Assembly: GCA_025506515.1 (NCBI GenBank)
Contig: CM046453.1
Location: 7,524,410 to 7,588,409, forward strand
DNA from: Flaveria trinervia
Lineage: Eukaryota; Streptophyta; Magnoliopsida; Asterales; Asteraceae
DNA: 64,000 bases
Reading direction: 5' to 3'
Shown: positions 1 through 11,520 of the stretch, piece by piece
Numbering within the stretch: the stretch's first letter is position 1
Layout: each line of letters opens with the position of its first letter
The notes under the pieces: model-generated
Told to the model about the DNA's origin: nothing
Database searches by the model: none
What the model saw: the letters and a program-made list of their open reading frames with translations, nothing else
Made by a program: the position numbers and the translations under genes

Positions 1-1762
1 GAAACGGGACGGTTTTGGTGCAAAGATGAAGAAGATGTGAAGTGAAGAAGAATGAAGAAGATGAAGTTAGGGCTGGAAAATGGGGTTTTTAGTTTTAGTC
101 CCTGCACTTAGCCCCGAGTTCCTAAAGTTTGTTTCGGTTGAAAACGACTTTAAAGGTGTTTGTTATATTAATGTTAGAAATATATTTAATGTTAATTGAC
201 ATTTAAAAATGGTTTTATAACGATAATAATATTATATAAAAATAATATTTTTAGTAATAGCAACGATGGAAGTTTGTAAAAGTTTTAGGCATAGCACATA
301 TTCACAAAGAAAGCACAAGCACAAGGATAATAAATCAAGTATGATCTCCACACCAGGGGTTCATGAAGAAGAGGAAGAACGATCAAGGAAAAGTTAACGG
401 ATAATCACGTTAATTGACGGACCTTAAGGTGACGGATGTCACATGGAACGTATTCTTCCACATAACACCAACTTTATTAACAAACTAAAAAGGTTCATGT
501 AAAAAAAGTGTTTTCGGTACATCTAGCAAGACCTTAATCCGACAAAACATTTCAATATTGTAATGAAAAACTTGTCAAAGACTTCAGCTCAATCTAGTTG
601 ACCAAATATATAATGTTTAGAATTTTCACAACACATTCAAAGGTTTAGGTATTTGTCTCTAAGGTTAACATGAAGGTGTTACAACAATAAAAAAAATAAA
701 TACATAGAGCATAAGAATAATGAGACAAGTAAACATAATATTTGATATTATAAGTGTTAGTGATGCATTAAAGAAAAGTTAAGGGATCAAACATGAATGG
801 TGTACATTCTAAGTTTGTATGATGAACATATATGATTGCAATCTTTAAGTTTTGTGTTTTACATGATTTTCCTTGACACCCATATTCTTTAGCAGGTTTT
901 ATCATTTAATTGTTCATCAATCTTATTTTCTCCATACTATACCTCATAGTGTTTTTAAAATAAAATTTATCCTTAAAATAATCATGTACTTGATTTCTTC
1001 TTTTTCAAATTTACCATTATTTTTGCTTTTATTTTTATTTTAAGCACGAAACATCCATTTATGTTTTAACTGTTTAATACATTCAGTTGTTTAAATTTCT
1101 ATTGATCCAGATATGAGTACTTCGAAGTTTGAATGCCAGAGGTACTAACATATTGTAAATTTTAAGTAAAGGGTTATCTAAAATGACCCAATCCACACGT
1201 TTAAACTCACATCTGTCAACATACTACCCTACTACGCATGTTCTAACTACCGACTCCCTACATTTAACAAAGTACATGAATAAAGGCCATAGAGAAAAAA
1301 ATGAAAGGTAATGCATACAAACTACACTACACAATATTTACATGTAAATATATATATATATATATATATATAGACTTGACTTGATTCTGGGAGTGCTCAT
1401 AAGGCTCAAACCCATGGACCCTCTAATATTTTTTTATGACTAGTTCTTACATTGGCCCAATGAGAGATGAAACGAGGCTACACCTTTATCAAGACAAATA
1501 CAAGCTACGGAAGTATCACCTTCTTCACCCGACATTCGTAAATCATCTACCTAAAACCTCATGTAACGCAACATGTATTATCTTCGACAACTTCACTTTT
1601 TAAAAAATATTAGGATATAGAATAACATAACTATGTAACAAAACAATACTTAAGACATATTAAACTCAAATACGTATAATATAAAGTAATAACCCCCCAT
1701 TGACCTTAAGATGCTACCTATTAATGGTTCATAATCTTTTGATTATCAAAAGTTAACATTAA
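1..1762. other. Non-genic AT-rich stretch
   Basis: I see no convincing gene here. The first 60 bases are rich in GAAGA, and the rest is AT-rich with many stops in all frames. The only clear structure is a TA dinucleotide run at about 1349-1372. Confidence 0.6.
1349..1372. repeat. (TA)n microsatellite
   Basis: An uninterrupted run of TA dinucleotides in AT-rich DNA. Confidence 0.9.
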
Positions 1763-2224
1763 GGTTTAGTTTGTTTTTTCAGAGGTAAAATGTCTGCAGT
1801 TTGTGAACCATATCTGTATATATATGTAGAAGAAGAGGTGAACCAAGTCTCTATAATATGTAAAGAAGAAAACTATTTGGTTCTTAACTTCTACAGACTC
1901 TTAGGGTTCACGAGATGGGGCCGATGAGTGAAGGTGACCGATGAGTGAAGCTAGGCCGCGCGAGGTTAGGGTTCGCGACGAGAGGTGGCGGGCGAGTGGA
2001 GGTAACCGACGGTGTAGTCGGCGACAACATGTTGTAGGGGCGGTGAGTGGAGGTGGTCTACGAGTGGAGGTAGGCCAATGAGTGAAGGTGACCACACACA
2101 GACGTTTTTAATGAAATGTCTTTAAAAAAACAAACCATTTGCAAATAGTAACGTTTGTGCGTGATTTGCGCGACGTAGACAGAAGAGCATGCTCAGACTT
2201 TTTTTTACGAAAACAAACACCATC
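1763..2224. mobile_element. Putative Harbinger/Tourist-like MITE upstream of PDX1.2
   Basis: The ends form an imperfect inverted repeat: the left end reads GGTTTAGTTTGTTTT and the reverse complement of the right end reads GATGGTGTTTGTTTT. A 3-bp TAA lies at each side (1760-1762 and 2225-2227). A 3-bp TTA/TAA target duplication with GTTTG-containing termini is typical of PIF/Harbinger-Tourist elements. The interior holds a GC-richer segment (1910-2095) with repeated GAGTGAAGGTGACC-like words and no credible gene. With only a 3-bp duplication and imperfect termini, the call is moderate. It ends about 430 bp before the PDX1.2 start codon. Confidence 0.45.
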
Positions 2225-2505
2225 TAAGTTTGAATGATTAAAAGATAACCAATATAATGTTACTTTTTAACCATTCAAAGTTACACTTAATTTTTAACTA
2301 TTAAAGAACTATAAACTACTAAAATGTAAAATTTTAAGGATCATTAAAAACCTATTGAACGACTTCAACATGGTTAGTTAATCCCACCTTCTATTTTAGG
2401 CAACTCGCCGGTCACAGTTATGAGTTACACACTTATTATAACACGACTCTTGTGGAATCCGTCAATTACACATTCACCGTGCAACAACCACCGACGAACC
2501 TTTCA

Positions 2506-2513
2506 GAAACTTC
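2506..2513 (+). promoter_or_regulatory. Heat-shock-element-like core GAAnnTTC
   Basis: GAAACTTC fits the tail-to-tail GAAnnTTC core of a heat-shock element, with another TTC two bases earlier at 2502. It sits about 45 bp upstream of a TATA-like sequence. Arabidopsis PDX1.2 is known to be heat-induced through HSFA1 factors, which makes the site plausible, but a single short core can occur by chance. Confidence 0.35.
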
Positions 2514-2553
2514 TCGATCTCTCCATACTTCTCACCGGAATTCTTCATCGATC

Positions 2554-2560
2554 TATAAAA
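2554..2560 (+). promoter_or_regulatory. TATA box of PDX1.2
   Basis: TATAAAA lies about 100 bp before the PDX1.2 ATG, in a good position for transcription starting near 2585. The 5' UTR would then contain the CAT repeat. Confidence 0.5.
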
Positions 2561-2566
2561 CTCCAC

Positions 2567-2567
<1 letters not shown>

Positions 2568-2600
<33 letters not shown>

Positions 2601-2605
2601 TTCAT
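2568..2605 (+). repeat. (CAT)n microsatellite in the probable 5' UTR of PDX1.2
   Basis: A run of about a dozen CAT/ATC triplets between the TATA-like box and the start codon. It creates spurious polyhistidine or polymethionine reading frames, which I do not call as genes. Confidence 0.85.
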
Positions 2606-2655
2606 CATAATCATCTTCATTCTCTCAGACATTTCATCAAACACCTTACAGATCA

Positions 2656-3600
2656 ATGGCCGACGACTGTGCAGTAACCGTCTACAACAACAACGCGATC
2701 TCCGATCCCAACAAGAACAACACCAACGCCTTCTCGGTGAAGGTCGGTCTAGCGCAAATGCTCCGCGGCGGAGCCATCGTGACGGTGACAACCGTCGACG
2801 AAGCGAAGATCGCCGAATCCGCCGGAGCTTGTTGCGTCGTCGTGGCGGAGGCGGCGGAATCCGCCGCCGGAGTTTCGCGGATGGTGGATCCGGCGTTGGT
2901 GAAGGAGATACAGCGGGCCGTTGGAGTTCCGGTGATGGCGAAGGCTCGTGTGGGGCATTTTGTCGAAGCGCAGATTCTCGAAGCTGTTGGAGTTGATTAC
3001 GTCGATGAGAATGAGGTTATGGCGGTTGCTGATGAAGATCATTTCATCAACAAGCATAATTTTCAGGTTCCGTTTGTGTGTGGTTGCCGGAGCTTGGGGG
3101 AGGGGTTACGGAGGGTTCGAGAAGGTGCGGCGATGATTAGAACTCAGGGAGATTGTTCACGATCAGGTGATGTTGTTGATACTGTTAGCAATGTGAGGGA
3201 TGTGATGGGGAAAATTAGGGTTTTGACCAATATGGATGAAGATGAGGTGTTTGCGTTTGCTAAAGAATTAGGTGCGCCTTATGATATTCTGGCACAAACG
3301 AAGCAGATGGGGAGGCTTCCGGTGGTGCATTTTGCTTCTGGTGGTATTGTGACACCTGCAGATGCGGCTTTGATGATGCAGTTAGGGTGTGATGGTGTGT
3401 TTGTGGGTCCTGAGGTGTTCAATTCCCCTGATCCGTATAAGAGCGTTAGAGCGATTGTGCAGGCTGTTCGAAACTATAATGATGCTCATTTATTGGCGAA
3501 GGTTAGCTCGGGGTTGAATGATGCTGTCGCGAGTGGTTCGGAGTTGAATGATGCGATCACGAACCTGAATCTTGATGATAACAGTGGAGGTACCTACTAA
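2656..3600 (+). CDS. PDX1.2: PDX1.2-type pyridoxal 5'-phosphate synthase-like protein (non-catalytic PDX1 homologue)
   Basis: The gene is a single intronless frame of 314 residues, the length I recall for Arabidopsis PDX1.2. The PdxS/SNZ (βα)8 barrel starts at [14 protein letters not shown] (about 26-39) and runs to about 290. Known PDX1 enzymes make PLP from ribose 5-phosphate, glyceraldehyde 3-phosphate and PDX2-supplied ammonia, using an Asp and two lysines. Here the Asp position is Thr43 and the second lysine (MIRTKG in enzymes) is Gln164. The first lysine remains as Lys96 (MAKAR). The phosphate loop usually reading GSGIF is GPEVF (251-255). This matches the PDX1.2 class, cytosolic pseudoenzymes that assemble with PDX1.1/PDX1.3 and raise B6 output under heat stress. 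The start is the first ATG of the conserved N-terminus, behind a TATA box and a short UTR. Family certainty is very high, subclass high; lack of catalysis is inferred from the residues. Confidence 0.95.
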   Translation: MADDCAVTVYNNNAISDPNKNNTNAFSVKVGLAQMLRGGAIVTVTTVDEAKIAESAGACCVVVAEAAESAAGVSRMVDPALVKEIQRAVGVPVMAKARVGHFVEAQILEAVGVDYVDENEVMAVADEDHFINKHNFQVPFVCGCRSLGEGLRRVREGAAMIRTQGDCSRSGDVVDTVSNVRDVMGKIRVLTNMDEDEVFAFAKELGAPYDILAQTKQMGRLPVVHFASGGIVTPADAALMMQLGCDGVFVGPEVFNSPDPYKSVRAIVQAVRNYNDAHLLAKVSSGLNDAVASGSELNDAITNLNLDDNSGGTY

Positions 3601-4266
3601 ATCTTGATATCAAACTTTGTTTGAATTGGTGGTTGTGATATGTTGTATGAAACACTGATAGTTGTTGTTCACTTGCATTTTGATCATAATCTCGTATAGT
3701 TTTGGTATAAGGAGAGACAATATAATATAATCTTTAGATGGAGCAACTGATTTGTAATTGATGAAATGAGAATTTGAATAATCTTTGATGCTTTGTTTGT
3801 TGGTTCTTTACATAACGATCACCATGATCTATTGATGTAGCAATAAGCCAATAGTTATGTCTTTTGTTACTTTAAAGGGGTGTTTGAATGTGGTGCAAGA
3901 ATGATGCTATGTTTTTGATTGATCAGTCAAGATAATCATTTATAGAGTTTATGCTGATGATGGATTATTAAGATGTATTCATAAAGGTGAGCATCTGATT
4001 CTTGAAGTTGTAATCATCCTTCCAAAACACACATCAAGCACCACCTTAAGTTTAATAGAATTCTTGATGTACTGTCATGACTCATGATAACAGTATCTCT
4101 CTAGCTCTAGCAAAGTTTTCGGGTTTGAATCTTTCTTTCACTAAATGGTTTAGTGGTATGGTAAACTGATGCATCAATACGTTTTAATGTACATAAAGAA
4201 GTTTCAAAAGGCATTAGTCTAATGATCAGTTGATCAGGGTCTTGAAATAGGGTCTGTGATGGTTTT
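3601..4266. other. PDX1.2 3' flank
   Basis: The first 150-200 bases after the stop are T-rich with AATAAT-like words near 3775 and probably hold the 3' UTR and poly(A) region. I see nothing further. Confidence 0.45.
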
Positions 4267-4329
4267 ATGGGTACTTTTACCATCCATAACTGTACCTCAC
4301 TCTTTCTAAGGTTTATTATATTTTACTGT

Positions 4330-4905
4330 GCCACGTGTTGCATTGGCGTCGTATGCGGCTTTACAATTGACTTGACTCGTTGTCGAACTAAGAAACGTAG
4401 GATAAGTCGAATTTTACCCACAAATGAAAATGAATTATATTTGACATACTCGTTTCCAAACAAATTTTAAGCTGAAATGTAAACCAAATCAAAATGTACA
4501 TAAATATAATAAGCAAGTGCTACGACACCATCTCTGGATTGATGAAGCATAGGCTATAATCGCTTGACTTGTTTGTGAACAAATTTACGTCATAACTTAG
4601 AATAACTTAAATTTATACCGTAAAATGAAAACGCGTTATATTTAGCTTGACTTGTTTTTAATAAAATTTATATTAAAACATAGACTAACTCAAAATATTC
4701 ATAAAAAAACACGTAAACGTTTTTATATTTAATCCGGTTATTTTCCGAACAACTTGTTTTATGTTTAAGTATAGACAAACTCAAATATAGATGGACACCT
4801 ACATAAAAAATAAACATGCAAGAAATTAGGTTTTTCTAGTAAAAGTGCATAGGAGTATATCCGAAAAAACTTTAGAAATTCGAGAGTCAAAGTGTCGTTT
4901 CACAA
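4330..4905 (+). repeat. Dispersed repeat family R1, copy 1
   Basis: AT-rich sequence built from loosely repeated words such as TTGACTTGACTCGTTT, GAACAAATTTA and AAAACG-TTATATTT. Diverged copies lie at 19858-20170 (opposite strand) and 24345-24965 (same strand). It has no coding capacity. The superfamily is not recognisable from sequence alone. Confidence 0.6.
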
Positions 4906-5016
4906 AGTTCTTTGGGGGGCAAAGAACACCAACCATGGTTCTTTACATAGATTTTTTATGTGGGTGAGGTTATTTTAAAAGGGAGGAAAAATTAGAAAGA
5001 ATCTAAGAAAATTGAT

Positions 5017-5650
5017 CACATAATGCTAAAAATGTAACTTTTTAATGTTTTTCATGTTGATTGTGTAATCATAATTAGGACATTGTCTAATTATTTTCGA
5101 AAAGCTCATTGTGTCTATTGCTAATCATCGAGTATAGTGCAAGTCAGTGTTTTACTTATTGTGTATAATGTTAACCATTGTGTTTTTTAAATGGTGATTT
5201 TTAAAAAACACAATCCTAAAAATGTAATTTTTTATGTTTTTTCTAGTACATTGTGTAATCTTGATCAGATCATTATGTAATGTTTGTTAAGCAGCTTGTT
5301 GTCTCTACTGCTAATTATTGAGTATAGTGTTAGGTCATTGTGTTTAATGTTAACTATTGTGTTATGCATTGTGTTTTCTAAAATGATAATTTTCAAATAA
5401 CACAATGCTGAAAGTGTATTTTTTTTATGTTTTTCAGTACATTATGTAATGCTGATTATGTCATTGTATAATCCTTGTCAAACAGCTCATTGTGTTTATT
5501 GCTAATCATCTAGTCTAGTGCTAGTCATTGTATACCTATTGTATCTAGTGTTGTCAATTGTATTACGCTTGTGTTTTTGAAATAATATTTTTCGAGAAAC
5601 ATAGTAATAACAAATGTAAACTTTTTATGTTTTACGTTAATTGTGTATTG
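5017..5650 (+). repeat. 192-bp tandem repeat array, about 3.3 copies
   Basis: Copies start at 5017, 5209, 5401 and 5599 (partial), with spacings of 192, 192 and 198 bp. Each begins CACA(A/T)A or similar followed by TGTAA-TTTTTATGTTTTT, then a block with ATTGTGTAAT, then GCTAATCATCGAGTATAGTG-like and CATTGTGTTTT words. Copies have diverged by point changes and small indels. No frame stays open. Confidence 0.8.
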
Positions 5651-7794
5651 GTATCAAATTTTTTTATGCTAAGCTTCCTCTAGTGAACCTAACAATGTTT
5701 TTTTTTTAAATTATCTTAGTAGGTCCTTATCGTTCATCACTAACCAACTAACTCTCTTGCAGCAAGAATATACATGTTGATATGACGTTCCTTGTATTAA
5801 TTATTATTGATATTGATGTAAGCATTATAGTGCCCTCTTAACACAAATTTTCCAACATTGCATTTACCTACTTTAACCATTTTATCCAAAGATTCAAATG
5901 TTTGTTATTAGAATCTTAAGAAACCAAGAACTATATATGTATAGACAAAAAAACTCAATATAATCTCACTCGTAAAAAAACTGTTTGTAGGATCTCTAGA
6001 GTGTAACACAAGAACTCTATATGTATGCATATGGTATATATACATACATACTATATACACACATAGATATAAACTTCTAAAAGTATAACATATTTGTTCG
6101 TTGAAAGAGTAAACAAGACACGCGAATCGTAGCGGTTTAGAGGGAACACCTATATTTTAATCTGTGATAGTTAATCCATATATCCTTTAATTTTATTTTT
6201 TTAATATAGATATTTGTTTATTATCAAACTTAAATCCTCAATCACTTAAATATACACCCTTGATATCGTGAAAACTATAATATATTTGAAGAGGTAACAT
6301 ATAAAGATGATACCATTTGGTTTAGTCTAGGATACCCAACCCATCAAGCAAAGCACCTTCTCATTGCTCACATGCAAACCAACGAATAATTTATATATAT
6401 AAAAAAATCTTCTTCCTTTCGTACGTATATATACTTATTTTTTTAATTTTATTTATTTGTGTTAATGTCATATTATTATCCTTCTTTAGTTGTTTATCAT
6501 ATCTTTTTCCCTATATATTATATCCGATCTCATCTTAATTTTTTAATACAAATAATATTCATTAACAATAAGACAATTACTTACTGAATATTTTAATTTT
6601 CTTCTTACTTATTTTGTAATTTAAAGATTTTAATTAAAAAACTGTTAAAGATCGTAATAAATGATAATTTTATCCTTGGCATTTTAGATTAAAAGAAAAG
6701 AAAAGTTACAAAAAGCTAAAAGAATGAAATAAAGAAAAATTTAAATGAAAAATTCCTCAAAATTATTAAGCAAAAGATAGAAGAGTTGATGCTATTAACA
6801 TAACGAAAAAGAAAGAGGTAGGGAGGAATGATCTTCCAGTGTCGTGTCTCTTGCGGTATCGCCTATAGCAACTTGGTTTTACCACTCAACGCCATGGTAT
6901 CAACAAGGTCCCATATGTCGTCTCAACATTACATATTATAATCTTTCGGTTTTCAAATTTAAGGGATTAAAACCATAATTTTGACATACCACATAGACTA
7001 ACTAACTGTGTACTTAATTCTTTATATGTTAAATACTTGAATCTAAATGTCCAATAGTCAACATATAACAGCATTGCTAATAGCATAATACCCTAAAGGG
7101 TACACAATTAGCAACGTAAGTCAATCAAAGTGTCAAAGGTTATACACATCTACACTAATCATTATTGTTTGTGTAATTATTTATAGAATAACTATAACAA
7201 ATCCTGAAATATTAGTTTTTGTATTTGGAGAAATAACAATGGTTAGATATTAATATTAAATGTTAAACAAATGTTTATTTTTTTAAATATTATTATGGAT
7301 AATTGTTTATTTAATTAAGAATTTATTATATACATATACAAATATATGGGTGAGTTCGATGAGAGCCATTTTTTTGAAAGAGCAAAAAGAACAGATTTTG
7401 ACCATTCATATAATTTTATCGTACATCTATATGCTTCCCAATTATTAACATCTCACATGTATTTAACAATGAATTAGTATAAAACTACTCACATAGTCAC
7501 ATGTGATCTAGGTCTGGAATCAATGAGTATTAATTCAAGTGGATTTTCACACACACAAGTTTTTTATATTAAACTTTACACCAAAATGACTATAGCTTCG
7601 TTTAAAATTAATAGTGAAACCTATAATTCCTTCCTGATTGTATCACAAGACTCGTTTATTGTTAGATATTTTAGTGTAATTGGATTGAGCAACGATCAAT
7701 TTGATTATAATAGTCATCAAACATATTAGGAGGTGCGAGAGTGTACACTTGTTTGAGTTTATTGTAATCTTTGAAATTGAAAACGTTATTAGGG
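5651..7794. other. Non-genic AT-rich stretch
   Basis: About 2.1 kb of AT-rich DNA with stops in all frames and short TATA/ATAT runs. I see no gene and no bounded element. Confidence 0.5.
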
Positions 7795-7915
7795 GCAGCA
7801 ATGGACAACACCCTCTTGGCAGGGGTTCGGGGGCAGCGCCCCTGGGAGCGGGGTCGAAGGGGCGGCAACCCTTGGCGGGGTCCAAGGGGCATAGCCCCTG
7901 GGTATGGTCGAGCTG
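7795..7915 (+). repeat. GC-rich palindrome island (retroelement-like fragment)
   Basis: An abrupt GC-rich island of about 120 bp in AT-rich DNA. It holds short near-palindromes of the type GGGGGCAGCGCCCC and GGGGCATAGCCCC spaced by GGGGTC-AAGGGG words. Open frames across it on both strands are low-complexity by-products. I have seen similar motifs in plant LTR retroelements, but no LTR boundary is visible. Confidence 0.5.
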
Positions 7916-8289
7916 TCAGATTTGCACGAAAATTTTTTATTTTGGTAAACATTGTTTTATAAATAAATGCACAAAAAATTGATTTTACTGAAACTTCACA
8001 TGTGAAACTTGAGGGTAAAAAATGTAATATTTTGATATGAAAAATACCACCGACAGTTTTCTCTCATTCCCTACAAATATTAATTTTGAAAGAGATGGGT
8101 TGGTTTGGTCTTTATTCTGGTTCACAAAAATCATACTAATTTGATCTCATCTAAGTTATATCTGATTGGTTTATTCGAGTAAACCACCGAATAATTTCGA
8201 TCTGAAAGTGGTCTTCACGACTCTCAAATCATCCAAGTTTGATTTCAAGTGTTCTACACTTATAGTGTGATTCACATGTAATAGTCTTT

Positions 8290-8571
8290 ACATCTAGGGC
8301 TATAAATGAACTAAACGTTCAGTGAACAGTTCGTGAAGCGTTCCATAAAAACTTTGTTTATGTCAAGGAAGAAATTTCCTTTTGTTTAGTTAAATGAACG
8401 AACACAAATAGAAGTCGTGTTCGTTCATTATGTTCGTGAACGTTCGATAATAAGTTCATTAACGTTTGTTTGTGTTTGTTCATTTAAAAGTTATGTTTGA
8501 GATAACTATGTTAAATACTTATTTATATTGGATGGAGCGATCCTGAGAAAACTAATAGTTATGTGAAAACC
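8290..8571 (+). repeat. GTTCGT/GAACG repeat element, left part (interrupted)
   Basis: Rich in GAACG, GTTCGTGAACG and GTTCGTTCATT words. It starts near GGGCTATAAATGAAC and stops at the target duplication of the solo LTR. The matching right part resumes at 10871 and ends near 11520, where the reverse complement reads ATGGATGTAAACGAATTTAACGAAC. Before the LTR insertion the element was probably one unit of roughly 0.95 kb. Confidence 0.5.
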
Positions 8572-8576
8572 AAAGA
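8572..8576 (+). repeat. Target site duplication (left) of the solo LTR
   Basis: AAAGA immediately before the LTR start, identical to 10866-10870. Confidence 0.8.
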
Positions 8577-10865
8577 TGTAACATCCGCCTATTTTCAAAG
8601 TATAAACCCAACCCGTTTGAATCAATCTTGTAAATCAAATTCATTATTTAGTCATTTTATTTGTTTATGTGTTCTAAAAAACAATAAATGTGTCACTTAA
8701 TAAATTTAATTTAAATTCTATAATTTATAAAATAAATTATAAATGCTAAAATGTTATTAATATCTATAAGATTTTAAGATATTCAACTAAAATAAATAAT
8801 CAAATTACAAGTTCTTGTAAGATTTATAAAGTTTATAAAGATTTAATAAAAAGTTATTTAATTAAAATTAGAGTCTTCATAAATTTAGAGCTTAAATTGT
8901 AATTATTATTTTATTTATTTATATTATTTAATTTTATATTTATTTTAATTCTATTCATAACCCCTTTTTGAAAGACTTATAACTCACCATTAACACCATT
9001 TATAACCCCCTCCTAACCTCAACTATAAATGCAAGATTTAGACCTAACTTTTAATTTGTTCATTCTCTTAAAAATCACACATACAAACCTTTCATCGTCC
9101 TTTGGTTATGATCAATTTCAAAAATTTTATTTTACAAGTAGTTTCAAGAATTTTATAATATTAAGGTAATCCTATATTGCTTATATTATGCAATTCCATA
9201 TTCTTTCAATCATCCTAACATTCGATTATTTTCATGTTCTTACTTTTATTCTTTCTTCTACCAAATCTCTTTTATTTTAATCATTATCATTTAATCATTA
9301 ACCTTCTAACATTCACTAACCTTATAACAATCACTAACATTCCTAAATCAAGTTAACAACACAATAACATAAACAAAGAATATCATTTGCATATGGACGG
9401 CTATTCCGCCGCATTCGGTTATTCCACAAGATTATTTCTCTAAATGATGTCTATGCAAAAATCTTTGAATATTTTTTATATAACTCAAATGAATGCTACT
9501 ATATCATATATCGACATAATAAATTTGTTTTAACTTGTTTCATGCTTTAGCAATTTTAAAAGTGTACATAAGCGCCTCACTACATATTTGGCAGAATATA
9601 GTCTGACTTAAACTAATTATAACTTGGTCATAACAAACTAAATTTAAGTAAACTTACACTCCAATATTAATTTTATTGAATAACCTTTTCAACGACAATT
9701 TATATGTCTTCAAACTCAATCGGATGACTCAACAATAGCCTTCACAAGATAAGTGCGCATTTCAGCACCTTTTATCTTGTGCTGCTGTTTTTGCTTATTT
9801 ACGGGATTTTTCATAAAAATATTTCTAAACGAAAGTTATCCGGAAGACTCTGAACTAGTAAACTATAAATTTTTATAATTTTATGAAACCGTTTTCTATA
9901 TTTAAAACCTGTTCAAACACGTACCAAACATTTTGTTCAAAATCTAAAAATGGTGTAACAACTATTTTTCAATATATCTTTCGCTTTTTAGCATTCTCTA
10001 AATCCTAACTTTTTGTAATGAATTCAGACCTCAAGTTATTGTTTTTTTATCATTTAGGACATCACATTTGACTTTTAACATCCAAACTTTCTTATGTACT
10101 CTACAACAATCACTATACTTGTAAGTTTTCCATATGAGTTTTTCATGCCTCTATTTACTTATTTTACATCTTTTGGGGTGAAACATGTTAACCTTATAAA
10201 TTTACACTTGTATATATCTTGATACTTGTAAATACACATGCAATTCATCTTTACTTTTTTGTCATGATTATTGATATTATTGTGAGTGTTATATAAGATA
10301 CATTATATGTTGACAATCATTAACTATTGCTAGTCTGACGACATCATAGATCTATGGGCCCAACAAGCTTATTTGGTGCTAAAGTCGATGTATTGCCGGC
10401 TCCTGATAACGTATGACTTTTTCATCATGGGAACCAAATACACTTAGCTAATCGTTATAAACTTGTAATTTTAATCTGGGTCAAGGTTTGATTGTAGCTA
10501 TATGTGTTCTATAAATTTGCATAATTCATAACCACTGATATGAATTGCTACTTGTAAATATTTTATATATATGTATGTTTAACCCATGGAAACTCACCAA
10601 CTTTCAAAGTTGACCCTTTATTTTTAACATGTTACAGGATTGCTACTTGAAGAAATTCTTTTTGCTCATATAAGGCTTGGACTTAGTTAAATAAATATCT
10701 TATGTTGTTAAAATCTTTATTGTATTGTAATGACTTAATTGTCTAGTATTATTCAATGAAAAATGACATTTAATATTATTTTTAACTTATTAAATTCCAT
10801 GAGCTATGAACAATCGTTTCACATTCGTCCGTCTCGATAATTCTGCTGTCGGTCGGGGTGTGACA
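8577..10865 (+). mobile_element. Solo LTR, 2.29 kb, probably Ty3/gypsy type
   Basis: It begins TGTAACATCC and ends GGGGTGTGACA, so the termini carry the short inverted TGT-ACA pattern of LTRs. It is flanked by a perfect 5-bp duplication, AAAGA. A TATAAAT at 9024-9030 marks the likely U3 promoter and a + strand orientation. No primer-binding site, polypurine tract or gag-pol follows on either side, so this is a solo LTR left by LTR-LTR recombination. The great length suggests a gypsy-type rather than a copia-type LTR; that is inference. Confidence 0.75.
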
Positions 10866-10870
10866 AAAGA
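10866..10870 (+). repeat. Target site duplication (right) of the solo LTR
   Basis: AAAGA immediately after the LTR end, identical to 8572-8576. Confidence 0.8.
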
Positions 10871-11520
10871 AATCACGAAAACCAATAACATAACTTATAA
10901 TGCTTTGTTATTTTAATTGTTAAAAAGTTATTTAAGTTTTTGGTACATATATGTTGAATATGAATACGAGAATGAAGAATGTTACGTATACGTAACACTA
11001 AGTCGAATGAAAAACGGTTAAGTATACGTAACAAATGTGTGACGTATATGTAAAACCATGTTACGGGTTTTCATTTGATCCATACCCTTATTTATATATA
11101 CGCATACACACATATATAAGGGTAGTGATAAAATTTTTGTAAATTATATGACCAGTTTCATTGGTTTTCTCTAGTTTTTTCATAATATTATGTTTTTTTT
11201 TGAGATCCCTCCTCTTGATGGATATTATATAATGTTTGTGATTGTAATTATAAAATCAATATATGATGGATTGTATTGTTTGTATTAAAAAATTCGTTTG
11301 TGTTAATTAATGTTCATGAATATTTGTGTCTTTACTTGCCTTCATTTGCATTCGTTTATGTTCTTGAAGAGTTCGTAAACAAATTTATTTCCTTAGTGAA
11401 CAACACGAACAATAAATCTCATTCGGTATGCGCTCGTGAACAATTAATGAACAAGTTTTTCCTTTAATGAATGAATGCAAACAAGGCCCCTTTCATGTTC
11501 GTTAAATTCGTTTACATCCA
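10871..11520 (+). repeat. GTTCGT/GAACG repeat element, right part
   Basis: Continues the element cut by the solo LTR. The stretch 11280-11515 is dense in GTTCGT, GTTCATGAA and CGTTTATGTTC words. A 63-codon open frame inside it reflects the repeat, not a gene. Confidence 0.5.

Noticed and set aside
2420..2791. Open frames with polyhistidine or polymethionine runs upstream of PDX1.2
   Set aside because: They are translations of the CAT microsatellite and overlap the real PDX1.2 gene.
2656..3600. Calling this gene an active PLP synthase (PDX1.1/PDX1.3)
   Set aside because: The catalytic Asp and the second catalytic lysine positions are Thr and Gln, as in the non-catalytic PDX1.2 class.
7671..7982. 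Three overlapping frames of 63-93 codons
   Set aside because: They cross the GC palindrome island in both directions, and no frame has a domain or gene-like context.
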